From positions 5,955,962 through 6,019,961 of the forward strand of contig OZ024933.1 in the NCBI GenBank assembly GCA_964017235.1: a stretch of 64,000 bases of DNA, read 5' to 3'. The translations under genes were made by a program, and so were the position numbers. Below are positions 33,544-44,476 of the stretch, one piece after another. The notes below the pieces were generated by a model, which did no database searches, was not told the origin of the DNA, and saw nothing but the letters and a program-made list of their open reading frames with translations. Position 1 is the first letter of the stretch. Each line of letters starts with the position of its first letter. The stretch comes from Sabellastarte sp. h YS-2021 (Eukaryota; Annelida; Polychaeta; Sabellida; Sabellidae).

Positions 33544-34555
33544 TGTTACATATATTGGACACTATATTGGTGCATTGTATATTACATATATTGGGCGCTA
33601 TATTAGTGCATTGTTTAATTTATGCTTTATGTTTATACATTGTCATAAAAGATAATTGTGTTGTTGGTTCTTTTTGTGTGTTAACATTTAAAGTAAGGGA
33701 GTTATTGATTTTTGTGTTTTAGTGTTTATTGATTTGTTCACAGACTGGGGGAAATCCCCCCCTCAGTGGTTATGATAGATTTGGGGAAACCCAATTGCCA
33801 GTAGTTTCTAGAACTTCCTCCTTTGGCCTAGATGGCTCAAGCATTTTTGAGTTGGTTCTGTACAATTCCAGAGAAATCTGTGAATGTATATAAGGAATGT
33901 ACATCTGACCACAAGTGAACTTTGTATTCGTTAGCTATAAGGAGAGCTATTGTGTTTTGGAATATAATATAACTTGTGTTGCTGTGAACTTTTACTGGAG
34001 TGAACTAGATACATTGTCTGGACAGATTTATTGTACTTTGGATATTTTGGATATTGTACATTCATATAACAGAGAGTGAATTTACTGCATTTTGGACATT
34101 GTCCACATCTTGGAGCAGACAGTACAGTTGTGTTAACTCTCTAAATATCTCCAGACAGACATTCTGTGTGACTGGATATACAAAGAATAGCAGGACAAGA
34201 ACCTTTTGTGTTGTTGAGTGTGAGACAGGTCACAAGATATAGATATCTGTGTGTGAGTGAACATTGGACAGATCACAGGACAGACCACAGGACATTGGAC
34301 AGACCACAGAATATACTACAGGACGGATTACGGAACAGATTGCCGGATACGGCGGATAAATTTAACTCATAATCTCTGTGGTCAGGTCAGCTAGATCTTA
34401 TTATTGTATTAGTGTGTTTGGTTAAGAGCACACCAGTTGACTGTAATCATTATTGTTGACTATTAAATAAATTTGTTAAGTTTAACTTTTTGCTTTTTCT
34501 GTTACAACTTAAAGACAACCGGTAATTGCTACCGCGCTTGCCCGTGACCGTAACA
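33544..34555 (+). repeat. Left LTR (1012 bp)
   Basis: It begins TGTTACATA and ends CCGTAACA. A TATA box (TATATAAG, 33887-33894) and a polyadenylation signal AATAAA (34466-34471) give plausible U3/R/U5 order. It matches the right LTR over its full length. Confidence 0.93.
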
Positions 34556-34562
34556 GGAAAAT

Positions 34563-34580
34563 TGGGGGCTCGTCCGGGAT
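34563..34580 (+). other. Primer-binding site, tRNA-Pro type
   Basis: TGGGGGCTCGTCCGGGAT lies 7 bases past the left LTR and is the 18-nt complement of the tRNA-Pro acceptor end including CCA. The same site primes murine leukaemia virus, so the identification follows from known primer use. Confidence 0.9.
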
Positions 34581-34675
34581 CCAACCATATGATTACAACT
34601 ATTTGATCAACCGTTCAATTAACATTTTGAAAATCCATTTGATTTAGTAATTGGTTACAGTCAACAGTGCTCAAA

Positions 34676-37600
34676 ATGGCTAGTGCTAAAGAGTTTGTAC
34701 AGTCACCATCTATGGAAGTTCTAGAAACTTTTAAAAAAGATATGTTAATGCAGATAGCACAAGAGTTACAGTTAGAGGTGAAAAGGTCAACACGTAAACA
34801 TGAACTTAAAAGGCTTATTGTTGAACAGTTAGTTGATGAAGATGTTTTACCTGATAGTTGTTTAGAAGTGTATAAGCCTCTACCAATGGAACCTTCTGGG
34901 CAATACGAGATCAGGCGATTAGAAATTGAGAGAGAGCTAAAACTCAGAGAATTTGAGGCTAGAGAAAGAGAGCTTGAAGCTCGACAAAGAAAAGAAGAGC
35001 TTGAGGCTCGAAAAGAAGAGCTTGAAGCTCAAGCTCAAAAGGAAGAGCGAGCGCTTAAACATGAAAGAGAAATGAGGGCTTTAGAACTCAATGCCCGTAG
35101 AATTGCCCATGAAGAGTCCATTGCTACCAAATTTGATTTGGGTAAAAATGTGCGACTGGTACCACCTTTTAATGAGTTGGAGGTCGATAAGTACTTTCAA
35201 CACTTTGAAAGAGTAGCTCAAAATTTGAAATGGCCTATAGACCAGTGGCCTTTATTGCTGCAAAGTGTTTTGAGGGGAAAGGCCCAGGAGGCATACACGG
35301 CTTTGCCAATTTCTGAATGTGTGGACTATAACTCTGTCAAAAATGCTATTTTGAAAGCATATGAGTTGGTACCAGAAGCATATCGTCAAAAATTCAGAAA
35401 TTATCGTAAACAAGAAAGTCAAACTCATGTTGAATTTGCCCATGAGAAGGAAGTGTACTTTGACAGATGGTGTAATTCTAGGGAAGTAGGTACAGACTTT
35501 GAAAAACTTAGGCAAGTTATTTTGATTGAAGAGTTCAAAAGGTGTGTTCGTGATGACATTAAAACCTATCTAGATGAACAGAAAGTTGAAAATTTGGCAA
35601 AAGCAGCAGCTTATGCTGATGACTATGCGCTAACTCACAAGTCCACTTTCAACAAGAATAAGTCCTTTGGTCCTGCTAAAAAGTCTTATCCAGAAATAGG
35701 AAAGAAATCTGAAAATGTAGCTCCAGAAAAGAGTTCAGATAAGGGTCAAACCTCAAATCAGACTATGAGTAAGGATAGGAAGCCCAGATCCTTTGCTCCT
35801 GTGTGCCATTATTGTAAGAAACCTGGGCATGTTATGTCTGACTGTTGGCTCTTAAGGAAGAGAAGAGAAAAGGAGGCAACGCCCAACGCCTTTGTGTCTA
35901 GCAAGTCTAACTGGCGTTCAAATCCCAATAGAGCAGAGTCTAGTATTGGTTTAGACAAGTCTGAGATTATTAGGGAAGAGTTCAAACCTTTTGTGTCTGA
36001 GGGTTTTGTATCCTTGGAAAGTAGTTCCAGTCAGGTCCCCATTAAGATATTAAGAGACACTGGAGCTACTCAGTCCTTACTTTTAGAAGGTGTATTGCCA
36101 TTGAGTGTAAGCACATCTACTGGTGAGAGTGTCATTGCTCAAGGTATTGAAGGAGGCTGTGTGAACGTTCCCTTGCATAAGGTCAACTTAGTATCAGACT
36201 TAGTTACTGGTTCTGTTGTTGTGGGTATCAGGCCCACTTTACCCATTAAAGGGGTATCTTTGTTATTGGGAAATGATCTGGCAGGTGGAAAGGTAGTTGC
36301 TGATCCTAAGGTTACTTCTAAGCCGATCACTTTGGTTAGCACTGAGAAATTAGAAGAGGTTATTCCTGGTATTTTTCCCTCCTGTGCTGTGACTCGAGCT
36401 ATGGCCAAAAAGGCCCAAGAAGAACCAAAAGATTGTAAACAATCTACAGATGTCTTAGTTGATTTGTCAGATACATTCTTAAACAACTATGACCATGATG
36501 TGCAGAATTCTAGTGATACAAATCCCAAGGCCAGGGTAGATTCTGAAAAACAAGACTCAATTGACTGTCAAGATGTATCACTTTCAAAATCAAAATTGAT
36601 TTCAGAGCAGGAAGATGATCCTGAATTAGCTCCTTTATTCAAGTTGGTCTTGCCACCAGTAGAGCTAGATAAGGTCCCTGTAGGCTATTATGTCAGAAAT
36701 GGTGTACTTATGCGAAAGTGGAGGCCACCAAATGTCCCTGCATCTGAAGAATGGTTAGTAGTACACCAGATTGTTGTGCCAAAAGTGTACCAAAGTGAGA
36801 TATTAAAATTGGCTCATGAATCTCCAATGGGTGGCCATTTAGGCATCAACAAAACTTACAACAAGATAACCAAACATTTCTATTGGCCTCAAATTCGGCA
36901 CTGTGTGGCAGAATTTTGCAAGACTTGTCACATTTGTCAAATGGTAGGAAAGCCAAACCAAAAAATTCCTGTAGCTCCTCTCAAACCCATTCCAGCATTT
37001 GAGGAACCATTTAACAAAGTGATAATTGACTGTGTAGGTCCCTTACCAAAAACTAAATCCAGAAACCAATATCTTTTGACCATTATGTGCGCCTCAACCA
37101 GATTTCCCGAATCCATACCATTGACCAACATAACAGCTCCCAAAATCTCAAAAGCTCTGGTTAATTTCTTTACTCTAGTTGGCTTATCAAAAGAAATCCA
37201 GTCAGATCAAGGGTCAAACTTCATGTCAGGACTATTTCAACAGGTTGTATTTCAGTTAGGTGCCAAACAGATCAAATCTAGTGCTTATCACCCAGAATCC
37301 CAAGGTGCACTTGAAAGGTTCCATTCCACTTTGAAGAATATGATTAGGACATATTGTTTAGACAATGAAAAAGATTGGGATGAAGGCATCAGCTTATTAT
37401 TGTTTGCAGTTAGAGAATCTGTTCAAGAGTCTTTAGGCTTTAGTCCCTTTGAGTTGGTCTTTGGCCATTCAGTCCGTGGTCCTCTCAAGCTGTTGAAGGA
37501 AAATCGGTTATCTGAGAACACCGAGAGCCTAAATCTGTTAGACTATGTTTCAAAGTTCAGAGATAAGTTGAAGAAGGCTTGTGACCTGGCGCAACAAAGT

Positions 37601-37858
37601 TTGAAAGCTTCTCAGTCGGAAATGAAGATGCTTTATGATAGGAAGTTGCAAAATCGTATCTTCAGTCCTGGAGGCAAGGCTTCAGTGTCATCACCTGGCC
37701 AAATGAATAAACTACAGGCCAGAGATCTAGGGTCATACCCAGTAGCAAGGAGAGTAGAAACTCTCCAAAATACCATTAAAAACTGTGATAACAGACATTC
37801 AAACCAAATGTGGGAAATAACTATGGTAAAGCCATACTTCGAAAGAGGTATAACATAG
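34676..37858 (+). CDS. Gag-protease-integrase polyprotein of the LTR retrotransposon
   Basis: The ORF is intact, 1060 aa from the ATG at 34676; an upstream in-frame GTG is not a likely start. Numbering from that ATG: a charged coiled coil at about 75-150; a capsid region at about 150-330 whose ...AYRQKFRNYRK... and ...YLDEQKVENLAKAAAYADDY wording resembles the SCAN-related capsid of Gmr1-like elements; a CCHC zinc knuckle (C377, C380, H385, C390); and the aspartic protease DTGA at D461. The integrase follows, with an HHCC zinc finger (H714, H721, C751, C754) and a catalytic triad D785, D844, E880 with the classic 35-residue D-E spacing. A GPY/F-like tail ends KPYFER. Integrase follows protease directly, with no RT or RNase H between. 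This fits Gmr1-like elements, where integrase precedes RT, after loss of the downstream RT/RNase H. That placement is inference. Confidence 0.9.
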   Translation: MASAKEFVQSPSMEVLETFKKDMLMQIAQELQLEVKRSTRKHELKRLIVEQLVDEDVLPDSCLEVYKPLPMEPSGQYEIRRLEIERELKLREFEARERELEARQRKEELEARKEELEAQAQKEERALKHEREMRALELNARRIAHEESIATKFDLGKNVRLVPPFNELEVDKYFQHFERVAQNLKWPIDQWPLLLQSVLRGKAQEAYTALPISECVDYNSVKNAILKAYELVPEAYRQKFRNYRKQESQTHVEFAHEKEVYFDRWCNSREVGTDFEKLRQVILIEEFKRCVRDDIKTYLDEQKVENLAKAAAYADDYALTHKSTFNKNKSFGPAKKSYPEIGKKSENVAPEKSSDKGQTSNQTMSKDRKPRSFAPVCHYCKKPGHVMSDCWLLRKRREKEATPNAFVSSKSNWRSNPNRAESSIGLDKSEIIREEFKPFVSEGFVSLESSSSQVPIKILRDTGATQSLLLEGVLPLSVSTSTGESVIAQGIEGGCVNVPLHKVNLVSDLVTGSVVVGIRPTLPIKGVSLLLGNDLAGGKVVADPKVTSKPITLVSTEKLEEVIPGIFPSCAVTRAMAKKAQEEPKDCKQSTDVLVDLSDTFLNNYDHDVQNSSDTNPKARVDSEKQDSIDCQDVSLSKSKLISEQEDDPELAPLFKLVLPPVELDKVPVGYYVRNGVLMRKWRPPNVPASEEWLVVHQIVVPKVYQSEILKLAHESPMGGHLGINKTYNKITKHFYWPQIRHCVAEFCKTCHICQMVGKPNQKIPVAPLKPIPAFEEPFNKVIIDCVGPLPKTKSRNQYLLTIMCASTRFPESIPLTNITAPKISKALVNFFTLVGLSKEIQSDQGSNFMSGLFQQVVFQLGAKQIKSSAYHPESQGALERFHSTLKNMIRTYCLDNEKDWDEGISLLLFAVRESVQESLGFSPFELVFGHSVRGPLKLLKENRLSENTESLNLLDYVSKFRDKLKKACDLAQQSLKASQSEMKMLYDRKLQNRIFSPGGKASVSSPGQMNKLQARDLGSYPVARRVETLQNTIKNCDNRHSNQMWEITMVKPYFERGIT

Positions 37859-38147
37859 CTTATGATGGCTATTAATAAAAACACTCTTAAAGATGGGAAT
37901 TCAGTGTATAAACAGGACTTTGAAAAAGTAAAATATGGTGTCCGCACGGATACGCCCTGTCCAGAAGCTGTATTTAAATTGTAATTTATATACCTGTAAT
38001 TAGCAAGTTTATAAAGGTTATACATGGTACTAATTTTACTTTTGTATTTAGATAAATATGTTTTGTAAAAAGTTATTACCTGTGTATGTATACATGGTAA
38101 AAATCTCTTGTAAAATTTTGTAACCCCTTGGCTTCCAAAATTTTTCT

Positions 38148-38162
38148 TTAAGGGGGGGGAGG
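38148..38162 (+). other. Polypurine tract
   Basis: TAAGGGGGGGGAGG sits immediately before the TGTTAC of the right LTR, the expected place for the plus-strand primer. Confidence 0.75.
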
Positions 38163-39174
38163 TGTTACATATATTGGACACTATATTGGTGCATTGTATA
38201 TTACATATATTGGGCGCTATATTAGTGCATTGTTTAATTTAAGCTTTATGTTTATACATTGTCATAAAAGATAATTGTGTTGTTGGTTCTTTTTGTGTGT
38301 TAACATTTAAAGTAAGGGAGTTATTGATTTTTGTGTTTTAGTGTTTATTGATTTGTTCACAGACTGGGGGAAATCCCCCCCTCAGTGGTTATGATAGATT
38401 TGGGGAAACCCAATTGCCAGTAGTTTCTAGAACTTCCTCCTTTGGCCTAGATGGCTCAAGCATTTTTGAGTTGGTTCTGTACAATTCCAGAGAAATCTGT
38501 GAATGTATATAAGGAATGTACATCTGACCACAAGTGAACTTTGTATTCGTTAGCTATAAGGAGAGCTATTGTGTTTTGGAATATAATATAACTTGTGTTG
38601 CTGTGAACTTTTACTGGAGTGAACTAGATACATTGTCTGGACAGATTTATTGTACTTTGGATATTTTGGATATTGTACATTCATATAACAGAGAGTGAAT
38701 TTACTGCATTTTGGACATTGTCCACATCTTGGAGCAGACAGTACAGTTGTGTTAACTCTCTAAATATCTCCAGACAGACATTCTGTGTGACTGGATATAC
38801 AAAGAATAGCAGGACAAGAACCTTTTGTGTTGTTGAGTGTGAGACAGGTCACAAGATATAGATATCTGTGTGTGAGTGAACATTGGACAGATCACAGGAC
38901 AGATCACAGGACATTGGACAGACCACAGAATATACTACAGGACGGATTATGGAACAGATTGCCGGATACGGCGGATAAATTTAACTCATAATCTCTGTGG
39001 TCAGGTCAGCTAGATCTTATTATTGTATTAGTGTGTTTGGTTAAGAGCACACCAGTTGACTGTAATCATTATTGTTGACTATTAAATAAATTTGTTAAGT
39101 TTAACTTTTTGCTTTTTCTGTTACAACTTAAAGACAACCGGTAATTGCTACCGCGCTTGCCCGTGACCGTAACA
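38163..39174 (+). repeat. Right LTR (1012 bp)
   Basis: It is nearly identical to the left LTR. Differences seen by eye are TTTATG/TTTAAG near base 70 and two C/T differences in the GGACAGA..CACAGG and GGATTA.GG stretches. Confidence 0.93.
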
Positions 39175-39358
39175 GCTCTTTGGTTCAAACCCCAGACACT
39201 ATGTGGGAAAGTTGCTACTATCTTGCCCATGGTCGTCAGTTTACTGTACAGAATCTTGACCAATTGTATGTACTTGTATCCTCTGCCCATAAAACTTACC
39301 ATCAAGATATGACCTACACAGTCTTGAAAGCAACGTTAAAACCCATATAAATAAACAA
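39175..39358 (+). repeat. tRNA-derived SINE, right half (B box and body)
   Basis: It resumes with GCTCTTTGGTTCAAACCCC (B-box-like GGTTCAAACCC) and continues with the family's GTGGGAAAGTTG, CCTCTGCCCATAAAAC, ATATGACCTACACAG and AAATAAACAAC tail. With 33491-33543 it makes one full SINE. Confidence 0.82.
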
Positions 39359-39754
39359 CTACACAACTTGATGAAACCAAACAAATCCATGTGTACATAG
39401 ATCTGCCAAGAAAAGTGACCAATACAGACTAGTACCTGAATAATACAGAGTAACTCAGACCAAATGTCACATAACAACCTGGCGAATGGTCCTCAATGCC
39501 CATATCATAATTATTTATTCTTACATCACAATTTTATCTCTAAATTAAGGGAAATGTATTTCTATCTTGCAAACGCATGACCCAATATAAATACATGTAA
39601 CTTTGAACAACATGCATATAGTATACAAAATAATGCCCGATAAAAATGAACGTATTCTTGACCGACATACATGTAGTATTTGAAATAATGCACATGTGAA
39701 AAGTGGATATATATTCCCAGGTTTTGCATTTCCGATTCCACTATCTGTCTATGG

Positions 39755-39900
39755 GGTGTAGCCTGAATGGTTCCCATTTTGGTCACAGAAGTTAAACAGT
39801 GCTGGTCTTGGACAGTATTAGATGGGTCACTGTCTGAGTTCTGGGTCAAGTATGGGCAGATACACTGTGACCCAGATTATCACTTCAATGGTGGTCCTGT
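39755..39900 (+). repeat. 5S rRNA-like SINE fragment
   Basis: TCACAGAAGTTAAACAGTGC, TAGATGGGTCACTGTCTGAG and GTTCTGGGTC match the 5S-derived pattern, with a TATGGGCAGATACACTG tail like that at 13950. No poly(A) or target duplication was resolved. Confidence 0.45.
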
Positions 39901-41263
39901 GGCAATATAAATGAAAAAAGGTACTAGGCCCAGGGGCGATGTTTAATCATTCAATCAATTTAGATTCCACTATATGAGCTTAAGTGAAAATATCAGTGAC
40001 GAGAATTTATGCATTTCAGGTTACTTCAAGCTAAATATAAGATTGCATGCAGAAGAGGAAAGACATATTGGTCAACCGCTTATACAGTGTATATTGTTAC
40101 CTCTTTATGCTAACTTTATAGTCAGGGAAATATAAGGAAATACAAGAAATATAAGGGAAAAAATAAAAAGTTCCACTGCAAAAACTTTTTGGGGCAATGA
40201 GTAGTACTGCATAATAAAATTACTACCTTATCTTCCAATGTCCAGGTATTAAAGTGGCAAATACAATAAAATGACCAAATTGCATAAAGGGTCCATACAA
40301 AGTATTGGTCATATTGCATTAAAGTGTCCACATATTGAAATACCAGACAAAATGTATTGTTATAGTGGGCACATCACAATTTTTATAAACACCTTATTTT
40401 CATTGTCTGTCAAATAAAATTTCTAATCAGCCAATGAAATGAACAGATAAAATATTATTCTCACTCTTCTCTGCAATAGAATACGGTAATTCAGGGATGC
40501 TTATTCTCTTAACAAAACCCCACACATAAACAGACTGGGTAATCCAATACATTGCTCTTTAACAAATTAGCTGGACACTGAAAGTTTTTTGGATTATTTT
40601 CAGTTACCTTTCAAAAGAAATCCCTGTATAGCAAAAGTTATTTATGTATTACTTTTTATTCTTCTTAAATATTAAAAACCGGTGTATGTATAGTAAATTG
40701 TGTTTATAATAAAAAAGTATCCTGTGGTCATTTTATGAAGTTACAATATTACCAGTTCCTGAAATAGATGATGAGTTAAGTAGTATTGCTTTGGTTCTAT
40801 TTCCTTCGCAACAGCCAGGAGCTTGCTCCAATTTTCTTACCAACAAATACGAAAGTGACTTCAACACTCTTTGCAACCAGGCATGCCACTTACTGCCTTA
40901 GCAAATAGCCTCTCCATATTTGGTCAAACCCAGTCCATATTTAGGACATGAATCAGTCCCATTGCAATCACTGCAAATACCCACCATTCCCTGGTGAACT
41001 AGATAAGGACAGTTAGAAAGCCTGTGAGAAATTAACAGGAAGTTGTTTGGGAATGTGAGGAATGGCAGCTCATCACCTAAGTCTATAAAAGAAGGAACAA
41101 GTGAGCCTCTCCAGCTCACTTGACAGGAATACTAAAAGGTGTAGAAAGAAATTGCAAGAGTTAAATACATAATTGGAAAATGCTTTAAAAGTTCATGTGG
41201 AATTATACTTCTATATGTGTGGAAACAGTAAAGTAACATCTATTAGTTTTAAATGAAAACATT
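39901..41263. other. No recognisable gene
   Basis: AT-rich intergenic DNA with only short random open frames. I saw no repeats beyond short A/T runs. Confidence 0.5.
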
Positions 41264-41271
41264 GTCAGGAA

Positions 41272-42687
41272 CAGACTTGTAATCTATTACAGCCAATCTA
41301 TTACTATTACTATTACATTTGAAAATATTCAATCTATTCCTATTACTATTACATTCCAAAATTTTAAATCTATTACTATTACTATTACATTGGCATCTAT
41401 TACTTCTATTACTTTCTATTACATTCTATTACAATTTGGCGCAAACTTGAGAGGTAATTTTAACACAGAAATAAAACTGACAGGATACTTTATACATCTA
41501 ATTTTATTGAAAATGCTTCAGATTATGCCATACAAGGATAAAATATCACAAATATATCACTTGGTATATTTACAATTAAATAAATAGATCCCGTATTTAT
41601 TCTTTTTAAGAATGACTTGACTACTTGGAGAATTTATGAGAATTCTATACAAAGCCACTTAAGTGCTGTAAATTTTGCAATGAGAGGTATATTTCTGGCA
41701 AATTCCGTGCAAAGCTTTTTAAATGCTGAATAATATGTTATTATCAGTAAATATTATCGGGGGAAATACACTGTTGTAAAACAATTCTCATATTTATTCA
41801 CTTTATGATGAGTTGTTAGATTTGAAAAACTCTTATTATTATGAGAAATACTTGATGAGCAGTATTTACAAAAGAAAACACTGCATTCAAAGAACCCCTT
41901 TCTTTCAAATTCTTTGCATGCAGAGCCCACCTCAAAATGATTCAAGAGTGACATTTATGTTTGAAAATAATAACTCCGGTAATTTTATGTAAATCAGTGA
42001 AACAGCTAACACAAGCCACAATGCTGCCCTTATTATACACAATAGTGACCTGTGTGATTGCCTTTCATGTGTTACAGTTTCTCCTTACTCAGGAACATTT
42101 AGTTAATCCTTCCAAAGGTTAAATTGGCCTCTATAAGCCTTTAATAATACCACCTCAAAGACAGTTGTTTTAGAACATTCAATCAAAGAGGGACAATTAA
42201 AGGTCCCTTGATATTTCAAAGTTATTTATTTTAACATTTGTGCGTTATATTTAGTATTCTTTGATGACAAGTAGATTATTTGAAAAGTGTATGAATGAAA
42301 GTTTAAAATGAATTTGACTTATGAGTGCTACAAAATCAATTCATTATTGTTTTGAAGTTTATTTAAAGTGATGATTTTATGACAATAATTCATTATTGTA
42401 TCAAAGTCCATTTAAAGTATTAATTTATATGAAAACTAATTCATTACAGAATTAAAGTCCATATTAAGTGATCATTTTTCTACAACCTCCTTCTGAAAAA
42501 TAGCAAAGGGTAAATTGTAATAGAAAAATAATAGAAAGTAATAGATGTAATAATGTAGATAGAATTTCAATCTATTACTATTACTATTGCATTTGAAAAA
42601 TTTCAATCTGTTACTATTACTATTACATCGAAGTTGACTCCAATCTATTACTTTTCTATTACTTCTATTACTTTGTTTACAAGTCTG
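41272..42687. mobile_element. hAT-type element, 1.4 kb, with TATTAC subterminal arrays
   Basis: The ends CAGACTTGTAA and TTACAAGTCTG are 11-bp perfect inverted repeats. GTCAGGAA is duplicated perfectly (41264-41271 and 42688-42695). Both subterminal regions are packed with CTATTACTATTACTATTAC-type motifs, and the inner blocks are inverted to each other. No transposase frame, so it is non-autonomous. Confidence 0.92.
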
Positions 42688-42699
42688 GTCAGGAATGAA

Positions 42700-43150
42700 T
42701 GTATGAATAAAAGACCCATGCAGGATCTAAATTAAAGTTGTTTTAATTCAAAGAAACCATCATCCGGTTCCTGACAATATGTTAAAATATAATAAAATGT
42801 CTTAAGTAATAGAAATGTATTCAAGCTATATGTCACATATATTACAAAGAATGTGCAGTTGCCCTCATGGTGGCTGTGTCATGTTCAACACTGTATTCTC
42901 CTATGATCTTCATATAGGGGTGGTCACTAGGGAAAGACCAGGCAAGGAACCCTAAAGAAAATCCTGAAATGTTCATGTCACTGCAGCATCTTCTCCTTAT
43001 GGCTGCATGTCCTCAGCATAATCCTGGAGCACCAAATTGTGTGACTTTCGCTGCTGATGGAGCTGTTGCTGCTGTTACATCTGCCACTGCTTTTATTCTA
43101 ACTACTGCTGTTGCATCTCCTGGTGCTGTCACCTAGTCCCTCCTTGTCCA
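42700..43150. other. No recognisable gene
   Basis: Includes a GCTGCTGATGGAGCTGTTGC-type low-complexity stretch near 43050; otherwise unremarkable. Confidence 0.45.
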
Positions 43151-43154
43151 GCTT

Positions 43155-43382
43155 GGAGAGGCCACAGTGGATAAATAGTAACATACTCACCTCCTGACTG
43201 AGGTAACTAGTCAAAACCCTGGACGTCATGTGGGAAAGTTGGTAATTGCTTAACAATGGTCGGCAGTTCACTGTACAGAACCTTGAACGACTGTATGTAC
43301 TGGTTTCCTCTGCCCATAAAACTACCCATTGGGATATGACCTATACAGTGTTGAAAGTGACATTAAAACCCAAATAAATGAA
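43155..43382 (+). repeat. tRNA-derived SINE copy
   Basis: GAGGCCACAGTGGATAAATA is followed by TCATGTGGGAAAGTTGGTAA, TACTGGTTTCCTCTGCCCAT and ACCCAAATAAATG. The A and B boxes are partly decayed. Confidence 0.75.
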
Positions 43383-44170
43383 TTGTCCATCTTGTACAGT
43401 ATTGCAGTCTGATTCATCACAAAGGCCAAAGCTTGTGTTGAAACTTGACACAGACCTCTGGATGCATGTTTAACCTGTCATGATTAAAAGTTTACCAGTT
43501 ACATTCACATACCAAATTTTTTTGAATCTGTAAAGCCTTTTTTAAGCTATCGTCCACAAAGCCAAAGGTTATTTAACATAATTGTGTTATTAGTGGGATC
43601 ATCTTAGAATTTTACACATACTGATGACCAGCAACATTTACATGCCAAATTTGAATTTCATCCTAGAAGTAATTTTTGAGATACTTTCAAGAAACAAATT
43701 GTGATGAAGATGCTGGTCATATACGTGATCCATCACAGCTGCTAGTGATAAAAACTGTTACAACCTTAAACACAAAGTTTGAAAAAATATCAGCAATTTA
43801 CTGAAACCTTGTTAAGGAGACGTTTTTCTTTTGTCTAGATATGTGTACATGCTAAATATCAATGAAAAAAGCTCAGTTACCACATCAAATATCTTCAAAA
43901 CACCCCAGAAATGTCTCAACCTTAAACTCAATGTTACTTTGCAACTTTGAAGGAGTTCAAGCTAACCTTTTCAGGTAGATTTTGTTCAAGGTTTGTTATA
44001 TTCACTACTTAAACATGCCTAGATTTGCACCGTATCTGAAATGCTGTTCAGAAATTGCCAAACTTAAAGCAAACATAATTCTGTTATGACTGAGAGTTTA
44101 AGGTCACCGTAAAGTATGGCACTTATCTTTGACTAATGACATAAACATATAAAAATTTGAATAAAATATC
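43383..44170. repeat. Probable old dispersed repeat
   Basis: Phrases such as ACATACCAAATTTTTTTGAA, TATCAGCAATTTACTG and GAGTTTAAGGTCACCGTAAA resemble wording in the Helentron-like elements (compare GAGTTTAAGGTCACCTTAAA at 4630). No ends were found. Confidence 0.4.
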
Positions 44171-44185
44171 TCGAACTGTTTCTAG

Positions 44186-44419
44186 GGGCCACGGTGGCAG
44201 AGTGGTAACACTCTCGCCTCCCACCTCTGAGGCCGGGGTTCGATCCCTGTCACGGCCGGAAGTGGGAAAGCTGGTAGTTGCTTGCCGTTGGTTGGCAGTT
44301 TACAGTACAGAACCCTAACGAACTGTATGTACTGGTTTCCTCTGCCCTTCCAACTACCCGTCATGATATGACCTCTACAGTGTTGAAAGCGACGTAAAAC
44401 CCCAAATAAACAAATAAAA
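44186..44419 (+). repeat. tRNA-derived SINE, full length with 15-bp target duplication
   Basis: The best copy of the SINE family. It has an A box TGGCAGAGTGG (44195-44205) and a B box GGTTCGATCCC (44237-44247), a unique body and an AAATAAACAAATAAAA tail. Both flanks carry TCGAACTGTTTCTAG (44171-44185 and 44420-44434), a perfect 15-bp duplication of the kind left by LINE machinery. Confidence 0.9.
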
Positions 44420-44476
44420 TCGAACTGTTTCTAGTATATTGTAGAAATAAGCCATGAGCACGAGTGGATTATTTCT

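Larger units (their letters stand above)
33544..39174 (+). mobile_element. Ty3/gypsy-like LTR retrotransposon lacking reverse transcriptase
   Basis: Two direct repeats of 1012 bp (33544-34555 and 38163-39174) begin TGTTAC and end GTAACA and flank a 3.6-kb interior. The flanks share GCTC on both sides, consistent with a 4-bp target duplication. Just inside the left LTR is an 18-nt match to the tRNA-Pro 3' end, and just before the right LTR is a G-rich polypurine tract. The only long ORF encodes Gag, protease and integrase. Autonomous elements also need reverse transcriptase and RNase H, and no such coding is present in the interior. By eye the LTRs differ at about three positions, so the insertion is recent. 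It split a tRNA-derived SINE. Confidence 0.93.

Noticed and set aside
34054-34242. A 62-aa frame found in both LTRs
   Set aside because: It appears only because the LTR is duplicated; it overlaps the expected R/U5 region and has no recognisable domain.
34667-34675. Start of the retrotransposon ORF at 34667
   Set aside because: That codon is GTG; the first ATG in frame is 34676 and has a good AAAATGG context.
44186-44270. A functional tRNA gene
   Set aside because: A and B boxes are present, but the body continues as a repeat family with an A-rich tail and a 15-bp target duplication, so it is a SINE.
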